Shown: piece after piece, positions 20,924 through 29,923 of the stretch
Position numbering within the stretch: the first letter of the stretch is position 1
Layout of the letters: every line of letters begins with the position of its first letter
Source of the DNA: Hyphomicrobiales bacterium
GTDB taxonomy: Bacteria > Pseudomonadota > Alphaproteobacteria > Rhizobiales > Rhizobiaceae
NCBI GenBank assembly: GCA_900468285.1
Contig: UBTF01000009.1
Coordinates: 1 to 64,000 of the forward strand
DNA: 64,000 nucleotides
Direction of reading: 5' to 3'
Made by a program: the position numbers and the translations under genes
The notes under the pieces: generated by a model
What the model was told of the DNA's origin: nothing
Database searches by the model: none
Seen by the model: the letters and a program-made list of their open reading frames with translations, nothing else

Positions 20924-20951
20924 AGCCTCCACGGTAGAAACGTGAGGCCTT
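20924..20951 (-). terminator. Terminator for fdxA (minus strand)
   Basis: On the minus strand the stem AAGGCCTCACG/CGTGGAGGCTT, with one bulge and a 7-base loop, runs into a T-rich tail. It may also end holA transcription weakly on the plus strand. Confidence 0.6.
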
Positions 20952-20977
20952 GAAAGCATACGGAATTATGGTTTTTC

Positions 20978-21090
20978 CGTCATTCCGGCCTTGAGCCGGA
21001 ATCAAGCAGCGCCGTGTCTGCGGCACGGAAGAGTTCTTTCGATCACGGATGTGAGCGAACTGGCCCCCCGGATCGAGTCCGGGGTGACGG
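20978..21090. repeat. RIME-like intergenic mosaic palindromic element
   Basis: A 113-base block begins CCGTCATTCCGG and ends CCGGGGTGACGG, so its ends are inverted copies. Inside are three hairpins: TTCCGGC/GCCGGAA (20983-20989/20995-21001), CCGTG/CACGG around TCTGCGG, and CCCCGGA/TCCGGGG near 21066-21084. This layout and wording match my memory of Rhizobium-specific intergenic mosaic elements. There is only one copy in the window, so repetitiveness is inferred. It fills the gap between the convergent holA and fdxA genes. Confidence 0.6.
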
Positions 21091-21105
21091 AGCAAACTGG
21101 AACAA

Positions 21106-21444
21106 TCAGTCGCCCTTGCCAGGCTCTGCCGAAAAATAGAGATCGAGCTTTCCTTCGACGCCATCCATTTCCTTGGCTTCCGGCAGCGGATCGCGCTTCA
21201 CCGTAATGTTGGGCCAGATAGCCGCATATTCGGCGTTCAGCTTCAGCCACTTGTCGAGGCCCGGCTCTGTATCGGGCTTGATGGCCTCGGCAGGACATTC
21301 CGGCTCGCATACACCACAATCGATGCATTCGTCGGGATTGATCGCCAGAAAGTTCTCACCCTCATAGAAACAATCAACCGGGCAGACTTCGACGCAGTCG
21401 GTATATTTGCACCGAATGCAGTTATCGGTCACGACATACGTCAT
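21106..21444 (-). CDS. fdxA: 7Fe ferredoxin FdxA ([3Fe-4S][4Fe-4S])
   Basis: A 112-residue soluble ferredoxin that carries electrons at low potential. The N-terminal cysteine pattern [17 protein letters not shown] and the second cluster [12 protein letters not shown] are those of the seven-iron FdxA family, and the C-terminal extension of about 50 residues ([16 protein letters not shown]) is also typical. The ATG at 21444 follows TGGAGTCC; the longer open frame to 21627 lacks any support. It follows the S4 protein and helicase on the same strand, a known Rhizobiales order. The carD gene I would expect next is absent. Confidence 0.95.
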   Translation of the reverse strand: MTYVVTDNCIRCKYTDCVEVCPVDCFYEGENFLAINPDECIDCGVCEPECPAEAIKPDTEPGLDKWLKLNAEYAAIWPNITVKRDPLPEAKEMDGVEGKLDLYFSAEPGKGD

Positions 21445-21678
21445 GATGGACTCCAGATATGCAGGCCGGATCAAATAGCTTGGAAGACAAGCGATCGCCC
21501 GGAATTCAGACAGGGCATTTTCGCAAGTGAGGTAATGCCTTTGACCAGATTTAGCAAGGATAAACGATACTGAAAAACCGGCCGATCTTGGTGGTTTATT
21601 CCAATCTGCACGTCGAGTTCGCCGCACTCTCAGGCATAAGCGGGCGCGTAGATCGTCCGGATCGGGAAGCCTGCTCCC

Positions 21679-22092
21679 CTAGTCGTCGCCATTCTCGGGC
21701 ATCAACCGATCAAGGGCGCGGCGCTCCTTCTTTGTCGGTCTGCCGCTACCCGGTTCCCGGACCGCCTGTTCCAGAAGTGTCAGGCGCTCACCGGGCGGGC
21801 GTGGAGGGGTTTCGTCGTCATAAAGGAGCTTTGCCTCATCATAGGGTCCACGCCGCTCTCCGGACGCCCTGACGACCAGAATGCGATCCATGCGCTCGAA
21901 GCTGATATCCAGCCTGTCGCCGATCTTCACCATATGGCTTGGCTGGCGAACCGGCGCGCCATTCACCCGCACATTGCCGGACTGGATATAGCTCTGCGCA
22001 AGGGATCGGGATTTTGCCATGCGGGCAAAGAACAGCCATTTGTCGAGACGCTGGCGTCCTTGGTCCTGTGTTGGTTGCTTCTCGCCCATCAT
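21679..22092 (-). CDS. RNA-binding S4 domain protein, HslR (Hsp15)-like
   Basis: A protein of about 137 residues with an S4 RNA-binding domain near residues 15-75: RLDKWLFFARMAKSRSLAQ, then the SGNVRVNGAPVRQPSHMVKIGD loop. The tail is basic. Hsp15-type proteins bind stalled large ribosomal subunits carrying nascent chains. The start is uncertain: ATG at 22092, 22089 or 22107 are possible; 22092 has TGGA at a fair distance. It lies just downstream of the helicase gene, with the helicase terminator between, and upstream of fdxA. Confidence 0.85.
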   Translation of the reverse strand: MMGEKQPTQDQGRQRLDKWLFFARMAKSRSLAQSYIQSGNVRVNGAPVRQPSHMVKIGDRLDISFERMDRILVVRASGERRGPYDEAKLLYDDETPPRPPGERLTLLEQAVREPGSGRPTKKERRALDRLMPENGDD

Positions 22093-22151
22093 GCATTCCA
22101 GGAACATTGCGCCGTGGCGTCCCGCAGGACATGCATCGGCGCAAATGAAAA

Positions 22152-22186
22152 GGCCTTCTGCTTTTCACGAAAACAGAAGGCCCTGA
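22152..22186 (-). terminator. Terminator of the helicase gene
   Basis: On the minus strand, GGCCTTCTG and CAGAAGGCC (22174-22182/22152-22160) form a perfect stem whose loop can pair further (TTTTC with GAAAA). TTTTC follows. It lies 3 bases after the helicase stop. Confidence 0.8.
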
Positions 22187-22188
22187 TC

Positions 22189-25100
22189 TTACTTCTTCAG
22201 CTGTTCCTTGAGAGCAGCCAGCTTTGCGAAAGGTGAATCCGGATCCAGCGGCTTCTCCTTGCGCGGTGGTTTTGCCTCGAAGCGCTGCTGACCCTGCGGC
22301 TTGCCACCGCGGTCATTGCGATCGGGGCGGTCCTTGCGCTCGCCACGGTCATGGCGCTCATTGCGGTTATTGTTGCCGCCATTGCGGTCCGGACGGGCGC
22401 CTTCGCGCTTGCGGTCACCGTCACGCTTGCGGTCGCCATCGCGGTTGGCGTTGTTGCCACGCGGCTGGCCCTGACGCTCCTCGCCACCGTCTGCACGGCG
22501 TTCGCCGTGGTTGCGGTTGGCAGGGCGGCGGTTGTCGCTGCGCTGGTTGTCATTGCGGCCACCGGGACGCCACAGAAGAACAGGCTTCGGCTCGGCAGCT
22601 TCGGCAGCAACGGCATCGGTCGCAGCCGCATCGTCCGCCTTGGCCTCAACCGGCGTTTCGGCAGGTGCTGCGGCCTCTTCGGAAGCTGGTTGCGCGTCGG
22701 CATCGTCCTGAGACGTTTGCTCAGCAGCGGCCTCTTGCGTGCCAGCAGCCTCAGCCACGATCTCGCCAGCATCGGCACTTGCCTTGGCAGTATCAGCCGA
22801 TTGACCGCCGAGGAAAGCAGCAGCCTCTTCGGCGCTGACCTGATCTGCACGATAGCCGAGACCCTTGAGGATTTCTTCCATGTCATCGAGCGTGGCGCCG
22901 AGGATGGAAAGCATGGCTGTCGTCGTGGTGAAGCGACGGCCGTCATAGGCGCCTTCCGGACGCGGCTGTGTGCCCGGCTTCCACTGCAACAGTGGACGGA
23001 TGAGATCGGCAAGACGTTCGAGAATGTCGATACGAACCGCGCGCTTGCCGAGGAAACGGAAGCCTGCAAGCTTGTAGAACATGCGCTCGAAGCTTGGATC
23101 GGTTACAACGGACGTGCGTCCAGCCGCCAATACGGGAATAAGGTCGCCATAGCCGGGCTTTCCGAGACCGTCATTCTTCAAGGCCCAAAGCAGCGTTACG
23201 AGCTCAGCCGGAGCTGGCTTCAACAAAGCGGGCAGGAATACGTGATAGGCACCAAAGCGGATGCCATAGCGGCGCATCGAGGCGCGCGCATCCTGATCCA
23301 GCGTCTTGACCTCTTCGGTCACGTCGCGACGGAAGAGTACGCCCAGGTTTTCCACGAGCTGAAACGCCAGACCTTTCGCCAGGCCCTGAAGATCTTCCGC
23401 ACGGGAAATATCGTCCAGCGGCTTCAGCACGGTCGCGATCTGATGATTGACGAAGCGCTCGATGCGGGCGACGGCGTGGTCGCGCGCATTTCCGCTCAAC
23501 TGCTCGTCGGCCAGCATGATGACACGCGGCTTCATGATGTTGTCACCGGCTGCAAGGCGAGCGACAGGCTCACCCAACCAGCGGACGAGACCATCCGAGC
23601 TCAGCGCGAGGTCGCCATTCCCGCTGGCATGAAGCCGCGCGGCGCGCGCCTCATATTCCAGCGCAAGCGCCTTCTGCGCTGCGCCTTGCACAGCCTTGGC
23701 ATCTGGCCCTTCAGCTCCGGCCACCGGTGTAAACCGGAAACCCGCCAATTGGCCGACATGATGTCCTTCAACGAAGACATCACCATTCACACTGATTTCA
23801 GCTTCAAGCATCGCATTCTCTCTTAGGCGCCTCATGAGCACAGATGTCCTGCGATCAACAAAGCGTTTCGTCAACCTTTCATGTAGAGCATCGGACAATC
23901 GATCTTCGATTTCCCGCGTCTTTTCTTGCCAGTGTGTCGGATCGGCAAGCCATCCTGGGCGGTTTGATACATACGTCCATGTTCTGATCTGCGCAATCCT
24001 TGCAGACAACGTATCGATTTCGCCATCTGTACGGTCTGCTCTGCGCACCTGTTCCGCCATGAAATCCTCGTTCACGGCGCCGCGTTTGACCAGATCGAAA
24101 TAGAGCGTTGAAATCAGGTCGGCGTGTTGTGCAGGAGCGATGCGGCGATAATCCGGCAGCGCGCAGGCTTCCCACAGTTTCTCCACACGCTCGGCGTTGG
24201 TGGTAACGTCGATGATCTCCGGATAGCGCGAAAGATATTCCAGCGCCTGCTGGTCGATGGCGGGCAGTGCCCGGGATAGTCCCTGCACGGTTGGCGCCGC
24301 ATCCAGACTGCCGCGCAAATTGGCAATGGAAGAAAAATCGAAATTCTTCGTGCGCCATTGGAGAACCTTGACTGCATCGAACTGGTGCGACTCGACACGT
24401 TCGACAAGTTCATCGTCCAGCGGATCGACCCGACCCGTCACGCCGAAGGTGCCATCGCGCAGATGGCGACCGGCGCGGCCGGCAATCTGGCCCATTTCGC
24501 CGGGATTGAGATTGCGGAACTGGTAGCCGTCGAATTTGCGGTCCTGCGCAAAGGCGACATGGTCGACATCGAGGTTGAGCCCCATGCCGATCGCATCGGT
24601 CGCGACCAGATATTCAACGTCTCCGTTTTGATAAAGGCCGACCTGCGCATTGCGGGTGCGGGGAGAAAGCGCGCCCAGCACAACGGCGGCACCGCCGCGC
24701 TGGCGGCGCACCAGCTCGGCAATCGCATAAACCTCGTCAGCGGAAAAGGCGACGATGGCGGTGCGTTGCGGCAGGCGGGTGATCTTTTTTTGCCCAGCAT
24801 AGAACAGCTGGGAGAGGCGTGGCCGCTCGACCACCACAATGCCCGGCAAAAGCTTTTCAAGGATGGGTCGCATCGTGCCTGCGCCCAAAAGCAGTGTTTC
24901 CTCACGTCCGCGCAGATGCAGAATCCGGTCTGTGAAGATGTGGCCGCGCTCAAGATCGCCGGCCAGCTGCACCTCATCGATAGCGACGAAGGCGGCTGTC
25001 GTTTCACGCGGCATCGCTTCCACAGTACAGACGGAATACTTTGCCTTTGGCGGTGAAATCTTTTCTTCGCCGGTCACCAGCGCGACATTCGGAGCGCCGA

Positions 25101-25275
25101 CCTTTTCCACCAACCGGGTGTAAACCTCACGCGCAAGCAGCCGCAACGGCAATCCGATGACGCCACTTCCGTGCGCGACCATCCGCTCGATGGCGTAATG
25201 CGTCTTGCCGGTATTGGTAGGGCCAAGAACGGCCGTAACACCGCGGCCGCTCAAGATCATGGGGCGAAAATTCAA
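22189..25275 (-). CDS. Suv3-like superfamily 2 helicase with long low-complexity C-terminal tail
   Basis: A 1,028-residue DExH-type helicase related to mitochondrial SUV3/MgpS, probably acting on RNA. Walker A is GPTNTGKT (residues about 18-25), the DExH box reads DEVQ in AAFVAIDEVQLAG, and motif VI is QIAGRAGR. The core ends near residue 820. The rest is unusual: first an Ala/Glu/Asp-rich acidic stretch, then a segment very rich in Arg, Asn, Gly and Asp (RNDNQRSDNRRP and NGGNNNRNERHDRGE), ending KLAALKEQLKK. The start is taken as TTG at 25275, since it has a GGA site and the ATG five codons later does not. Exact substrate unknown. Confidence 0.88.
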   Translation of the reverse strand: MNFRPMILSGRGVTAVLGPTNTGKTHYAIERMVAHGSGVIGLPLRLLAREVYTRLVEKVGAPNVALVTGEEKISPPKAKYSVCTVEAMPRETTAAFVAIDEVQLAGDLERGHIFTDRILHLRGREETLLLGAGTMRPILEKLLPGIVVVERPRLSQLFYAGQKKITRLPQRTAIVAFSADEVYAIAELVRRQRGGAAVVLGALSPRTRNAQVGLYQNGDVEYLVATDAIGMGLNLDVDHVAFAQDRKFDGYQFRNLNPGEMGQIAGRAGRHLRDGTFGVTGRVDPLDDELVERVESHQFDAVKVLQWRTKNFDFSSIANLRGSLDAAPTVQGLSRALPAIDQQALEYLSRYPEIIDVTTNAERVEKLWEACALPDYRRIAPAQHADLISTLYFDLVKRGAVNEDFMAEQVRRADRTDGEIDTLSARIAQIRTWTYVSNRPGWLADPTHWQEKTREIEDRLSDALHERLTKRFVDRRTSVLMRRLRENAMLEAEISVNGDVFVEGHHVGQLAGFRFTPVAGAEGPDAKAVQGAAQKALALEYEARAARLHASGNGDLALSSDGLVRWLGEPVARLAAGDNIMKPRVIMLADEQLSGNARDHAVARIERFVNHQIATVLKPLDDISRAEDLQGLAKGLAFQLVENLGVLFRRDVTEEVKTLDQDARASMRRYGIRFGAYHVFLPALLKPAPAELVTLLWALKNDGLGKPGYGDLIPVLAAGRTSVVTDPSFERMFYKLAGFRFLGKRAVRIDILERLADLIRPLLQWKPGTQPRPEGAYDGRRFTTTTAMLSILGATLDDMEEILKGLGYRADQVSAEEAAAFLGGQSADTAKASADAGEIVAEAAGTQEAAAEQTSQDDADAQPASEEAAAPAETPVEAKADDAAATDAVAAEAAEPKPVLLWRPGGRNDNQRSDNRRPANRNHGERRADGGEERQGQPRGNNANRDGDRKRDGDRKREGARPDRNGGNNNRNERHDRGERKDRPDRNDRGGKPQGQQRFEAKPPRKEKPLDPDSPFAKLAALKEQLKK

Positions 25276-25529
25276 CGTACTATCCGTGAAATCGACTAAC
25301 TGATTGTTTCACAACACATTCGGAATAGATTCCGCCGCATCGCCCCACACACATGGCAATCGCGCAGCTCAAAGGCAAGGAAAGAAACCACAAAAGCTGC
25401 AAAAGCCGTTCGTTTTACATGAATAGTGAAACGGACCGGGTCCGGAACAGTCAGCGAACGAATCGGAGACGAATCGCTTATCCAGCAATTCGTCTTTTGT
25501 TCTCTCCCGTCTAGCTCACCATGACTGGC

Positions 25530-26744
25530 TCAAAGAGGCTGTCCGGCAAGAAGCCGTGGGCCGTTCGGATCGGCGGTGCCCGCAGCCTGGCTGATGAAAT
25601 AGGATTTGAGAGCTGGAATTCTGTCGACCAGCCCCAACCCGAAATCACGGGCGATGCGGATCGGTGCGATATCGTTGGAAAACAGGCGGTTGAGCACATC
25701 GGTTGTGACCCCCATTCGCACGGTGTCGAACCGGCGCCAAGACTGATATCGCTCAAGTACATTGAGAGATCCGATGTCGAGGCCGAGGCGATCCGCCTCG
25801 ACGATTGTTTCCGCAAGGGCGGCCACGTCCTTGAAGCCGAGATTGAGGCCCTGCCCCGAAATCGGGTGAATTCCATGGGCGGCATCACCCGCAAGCGCCA
25901 GACGCGGCGCCACGAAGGCGCGAGCCAGCGTCAGCCCCAGCGGAAAGGCGCGCCTTGGCCCAACCGGGCGCACGGGACCAAGCTTGTGACCGAACCTGCG
26001 CTCCAGCTCCTCCTCGAAGATAAGATCATCAGAGGCCACGAGACGGTCGGCATCCGCCGTGCGCTCCGTCCAGACAAGAGAAGACCGATTTCCTGGCAGC
26101 GGCAGGATGGCAAAGGGGCCGGAGGGCAGGAAATGCTCTTCCGCACAGCCGTGGTGGGGTCGATCATGCTCCACTGTCGTGACAATGCCGGACTGGTCGT
26201 AATTCCAGTGAACGGTCTTGATGCCCGCCATGCTGCGCAGGGCTGAGCGAACACCGTCGCACGCCACCAGAAGCCGGGTCTCAAGGGTCGAGCCGCCCGA
26301 AAGTGTTACCTGGTTGCTGCGGTTGCCAGCGTCGAAGCCTGAAACACTCAGACCATGCCGGATCGTCACGCCAAGCCGCTCGCACACTCCGCGCAAAGCA
26401 CCGACCATCGCCACATTCGGGATCATGTGAGCAAAAGGCTGACCTTCCGCGACCTCTCCGTCAAAGGTCAGGAAGACGGGACGCACGGGATCGGAGGTCC
26501 TGGAATCGGTAACGATCATCTTGTTGATGGGCTGCGCCTGCGGCAGCAGTTCATCCCATATACCGAAGACGTCGAGCATCCGCGTGGCCGCAGCAATAAT
26601 GGCGGAGGCACGCATGTCGTTTTTCCAGACGCCCTCCGGTGCCGCCTCGATGACTTCGACGGCCAGATGCGGTGCCGCCTGTTTGATTGCCACCGCAACG
26701 CCCAGACCGACATATCCGCCGCCCGCTACAACCACGTCAAGCAT
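25530..26744 (-). CDS. UbiH/UbiF/COQ6-type FAD-dependent monooxygenase
   Basis: A 404-residue flavin hydroxylase. The FAD-binding VVVAGGGYVGLGVAVAI lies at the very N terminus once the ATG at 26744 is used, with GGAG eight bases before. The second FAD motif LALAGDAAHGIHPISGQGLNLGFKD is the UbiH/COQ6 family signature, so it probably hydroxylates the ubiquinone ring precursor at the inner membrane. Which ring position it attacks (C5, C6 or C1) cannot be told from sequence. It is divergent from tesB, with 77 bases between the start codons. Confidence 0.88.
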   Translation of the reverse strand: MLDVVVAGGGYVGLGVAVAIKQAAPHLAVEVIEAAPEGVWKNDMRASAIIAAATRMLDVFGIWDELLPQAQPINKMIVTDSRTSDPVRPVFLTFDGEVAEGQPFAHMIPNVAMVGALRGVCERLGVTIRHGLSVSGFDAGNRSNQVTLSGGSTLETRLLVACDGVRSALRSMAGIKTVHWNYDQSGIVTTVEHDRPHHGCAEEHFLPSGPFAILPLPGNRSSLVWTERTADADRLVASDDLIFEEELERRFGHKLGPVRPVGPRRAFPLGLTLARAFVAPRLALAGDAAHGIHPISGQGLNLGFKDVAALAETIVEADRLGLDIGSLNVLERYQSWRRFDTVRMGVTTDVLNRLFSNDIAPIRIARDFGLGLVDRIPALKSYFISQAAGTADPNGPRLLAGQPL

Positions 26745-26774
26745 AACGCCTTCTCCTGCATTCTTGTGCATCTC

Positions 26775-26791
26775 ATGCACGCACTATAGAC
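26775..26791 (-). promoter_or_regulatory. 17-base motif upstream of the ubiH-like gene, also found before cenR
   Basis: Minus strand GTCTATAGTGCGTGCAT, 31 bases before the ATG at 26744. It matches 16 of 17 bases of the site at 35608-35624. TATAGT could be a -10 element. A nearby dyad GTGCAT/ATGCAC (26766-26780) overlaps it. The role is inferred. Confidence 0.35.
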
Positions 26792-26821
26792 CATAGGCAC
26801 AGGTCTTCCTACTGCCGGAGC

Positions 26822-27715
26822 ATGTCGAAAATGTCGCGCCCTATCGAAAACACCGAGCCACTCCAGAAGCTGATCTCAACGCTTGACCTCGAAAAACTCG
26901 AGGAAAACCTTTATCGGGGAACGAGCCCCCAGGTTGGATGGCAGCGCGTTTTTGGTGGCCAGGTTATCGCACAGGCGCTCATGGCGGCCCAAAGGACGGT
27001 GCCTGACAATCGCTTCGTCCACTCGCTTCACGCCTATTTCATGCGCCCAGGCGACCCTGCAGTACCTATCATCTATCAGGTCGATCGCATCAGGGACGGG
27101 TCAAGCTTTGCGACGCGCCGCATCGTGGCGATCCAGCATGGCCATGCAATATTCTCCATGTCGGCGTCCTTCCAGATCGACGAAGGCGGGTTCGACCATC
27201 AGGCTCGCATTCCCCAGGTGCCGCAACCCGAGGAACTCCTCAGCGAAGATCAAATGCGCGATGCGTTCCTCGCCAAGGCGCCGCCTGCCATAAGGAAATA
27301 CTGGGAAAACAGACGCCCCATTGAAATTCGGCCGGTTTCTCTGACCCATTATATTTCCAAGGAAAAGCTGGATCCCCAACAGGACATCTGGGTCAGAGCC
27401 ACCGGCGACGTTCCAGACGACCGCCATTATCAGGCAGCGATTCTCGCCTATCTCTCGGACATGACGTTGCTTGATACGTCGCTTTACGCCCACGGCACCA
27501 CGATCTTCGATCCGGCGGTTCAAGCGGCAAGTCTCGATCACGCCATGTGGTTTCACCGCCCGTGCAAACTCGATGACTGGCTGCTCTACACACAGGACAG
27601 CCCAAGCGCATCGGGCGCTCGTGGGCTGACACGAGGCAGCCTGTTTACAAGGGACGGCGTTCTTGTCGCATCGATGGCGCAGGAAGGCCTGATCCGCAAA
27701 CTGGCAAATGATTAA
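26822..27715 (+). CDS. tesB: Acyl-CoA thioesterase II
   Basis: A 297-residue double-hotdog thioesterase that hydrolyses acyl-CoA to free acid and CoA. Family landmarks: FRGTSPQ-type start (YRGTSPQVGWQRVFGGQVIAQAL), SLHAYFMRPGDPAVPIIYQVDRIRDGSSFATRRI, and the C-terminal ASLDHAMWFHRPCKLDDWLLY containing the catalytic Asp of the D-x-S/T-Q network. The start at 26822 is the first in-frame ATG after the short divergent region. It stands upstream of glnK-amtB but is separated by 220 bases and a sigma-54 promoter, so it is probably a separate transcription unit. Confidence 0.93.
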   Translation: MSKMSRPIENTEPLQKLISTLDLEKLEENLYRGTSPQVGWQRVFGGQVIAQALMAAQRTVPDNRFVHSLHAYFMRPGDPAVPIIYQVDRIRDGSSFATRRIVAIQHGHAIFSMSASFQIDEGGFDHQARIPQVPQPEELLSEDQMRDAFLAKAPPAIRKYWENRRPIEIRPVSLTHYISKEKLDPQQDIWVRATGDVPDDRHYQAAILAYLSDMTLLDTSLYAHGTTIFDPAVQAASLDHAMWFHRPCKLDDWLLYTQDSPSASGARGLTRGSLFTRDGVLVASMAQEGLIRKLAND

Positions 27716-27795
27716 ATACTAGGCATTTTTTCGATTCTGCATAGTTATTGCGCCTTTTGAGCGGAGACGCGTGCCTATTTTCCGATCTTTTATAA

Positions 27796-28278
<483 letters not shown>

Positions 28279-28306
28279 GCACGGCTGACAGGGGAGTTTT
28301 CCAATC

Positions 28307-29728
28307 ATGCAATTAAACAAGCTTTCAACACTTGGTCGGCTCGGCGCTGGCACGGCGGCTCTCTTTGCCCCGGCGCTTGCATTTGCCCAGGATGCCGCAG
28401 CGCCTGCGGCTGCCGCGGCTGCACCGGCTATGACAGTCGACAAGGGTGACACGACCTGGATGATGATTTCGACCATCCTGGTTCTGTTGATGATCGTGCC
28501 GGGCCTGGCACTGTTTTACGGCGGTCTCGTTCGCACCAAGAACATGCTGTCAGTCCTGATGCAGGTCATGATGATCGCGGCTGTCGCGATGATCGTCTGG
28601 GTCACATACGGCTACTCGCTTGCCTTTACCGATGGCGGTTCGCTCAACAGCTTCGTTGGCGGCTTCTCCAAGATGTTCCTGGCGGGCGTCGATACGACGA
28701 CGCTGTCGGAAAGCTTCACCAAGGGTGCAGCCATTCCTGAGCTCGTTTTCGTCTGCTTCCAGATGACCTTTGCGGCCATTACGCCCGCGCTGATCGTCGG
28801 TGCATTTGCTGAGCGCATCAAGTTCTCTGCCGTCATCCTGTTTACGATCCTCTGGCTGACATTCGTTTACTTCCCGATTGCCCACATGGTCTGGTTCTGG
28901 GGCGGCCCAAGCGCCTATGATGGCCCAACTGGCCTGATCTTCAGCTTCGGCGCCATCGACTTCGCTGGCGGCACCGTGGTTCATATCAATGCGGGTGTTG
29001 CAGGTCTCGTCGGCGCAATCATGGTTGGCAAGCGTACCGGCTTTGGCAAGGACATGATGGCTCCTCACTCCATGACCCTGACCATGGTCGGCGCTGCCCT
29101 TCTGTGGGTGGGTTGGTTCGGCTTCAACGCCGGTTCCAACCTGGAATCCAACGCCTATGCCGCTCTTGCCATGATCAACACCTTCGTTGCAACGGCAGCG
29201 GCCGTCGTGTCCTGGGCACTGGTCGAAAACTTCACACGCGGAAAAGCATCCATGCTTGGTGCTGCCTCGGGTGCCGTTGCAGGCCTCGTCGTCATCACCC
29301 CGGCAGCCGGTTTCGTCGGTCCAATGGGCGCAATCGTCATGGGTCTGATCGTTTCGCCGGTCTGCTACTTCTTCGTGTCGACAGTGAAAAACAAGTTCGG
29401 CTACGATGACACGGCAGACGTATTCGGCGTGCACGGCGTCGGCGGCATCATCGGTGCTCTGCTCACAGGCGTGTTCGTCAACCCGGCGCTCGGTGGCGCA
29501 GGCATCGTCGATTATTCGACAGCTGACTTCGCTGCTAGCTACGCTGGCACGGCAACGCAGGTCTGGGCACAGCTCAAGGGCGTTCTCGTCACCATCGCAT
29601 GGTCGGGTATCGGCTCGATCATCCTCTACAAGATTGTAGACCTCGTCGTTGGTCTGCGTGTCCCTGTCGAGGCAGAACGCGAAGGTCTCGACCTCGCCAC
29701 CCACGGCGAAGCGGCCTACCACTCCTAA
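28307..29728 (+). CDS. amtB: Ammonium transporter AmtB
   Basis: A 473-residue inner-membrane ammonium channel. A signal peptide (TAALFAPALAFAQDAAAPA) is followed by 11 hydrophobic segments, as in mature trimeric AmtB. Visible landmarks are WMMISTILVLLMIVPGLALFYGGL, the FAGGTVVHINAGVAGL region with the pore histidine, and HGVGGIIGALLTGVF with the second one. GGGGAG precedes the start. It is the second gene of the glnK-amtB operon and is closed by a strong terminator. The plasma-membrane pore is controlled directly by GlnK. Confidence 0.97.
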   Translation: MQLNKLSTLGRLGAGTAALFAPALAFAQDAAAPAAAAAAPAMTVDKGDTTWMMISTILVLLMIVPGLALFYGGLVRTKNMLSVLMQVMMIAAVAMIVWVTYGYSLAFTDGGSLNSFVGGFSKMFLAGVDTTTLSESFTKGAAIPELVFVCFQMTFAAITPALIVGAFAERIKFSAVILFTILWLTFVYFPIAHMVWFWGGPSAYDGPTGLIFSFGAIDFAGGTVVHINAGVAGLVGAIMVGKRTGFGKDMMAPHSMTLTMVGAALLWVGWFGFNAGSNLESNAYAALAMINTFVATAAAVVSWALVENFTRGKASMLGAASGAVAGLVVITPAAGFVGPMGAIVMGLIVSPVCYFFVSTVKNKFGYDDTADVFGVHGVGGIIGALLTGVFVNPALGGAGIVDYSTADFAASYAGTATQVWAQLKGVLVTIAWSGIGSIILYKIVDLVVGLRVPVEAEREGLDLATHGEAAYHS

Positions 29729-29754
29729 GCAGACAGAGACACCGTCTCAAACAC

Positions 29755-29780
29755 GAAAGCCCGGCCACCGCCGGGCTTTC
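29755..29780 (+). terminator. Terminator of glnK-amtB
   Basis: GAAAGCCCGGC/GCCGGGCTTTC form an 11-bp perfect stem with a 4-base CACC loop. ATTTTT follows a few bases later. Confidence 0.85.
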
Positions 29781-29819
29781 ACATTTTTGGAACCTGTTAC
29801 AGCATCTGAATTTGCATGG

Positions 29820-29835
29820 TTAATGGCATATTAAC
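29820..29835 (+). promoter_or_regulatory. CtrA-binding box upstream of ftsK
   Basis: TTAATGGCATATTAAC is an exact match to the full CtrA consensus TTAA-N7-TTAAC, within a palindrome GGTTAA...TTAACC. It lies about 90 bases before the chosen ftsK start, between the amtB terminator and the gene. CtrA is the cell-cycle master regulator of alphaproteobacteria. Occupancy is inferred. Confidence 0.75.
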
Positions 29836-29923
29836 CACCGCACCGGTACCTTAGCCTGTCATCCCCGTCCGCGTGACCTATGGCGCGGATCTCGGAAGCA
29901 ACGAAAGAATGACAGGTTCAGAT

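Noticed and set aside
22351..23826. 491-codon open frame antisense to the helicase
   Set aside because: Arises from the low-complexity helicase tail; the apparent hydrophobic runs are an artefact of repeated Ala/Arg codons.
25276..25529. GACGAAT/ATTCGTC hairpin as the terminator of the ubiH-like gene
   Set aside because: Seven-base arms with a 13-base loop and no T tract in the minus direction.
27750..27790. NtrC-like half sites before glnK (TTGCGCC...AGCGGA)
   Set aside because: Only the left half fits TGCACC; the right half has too many mismatches to call.
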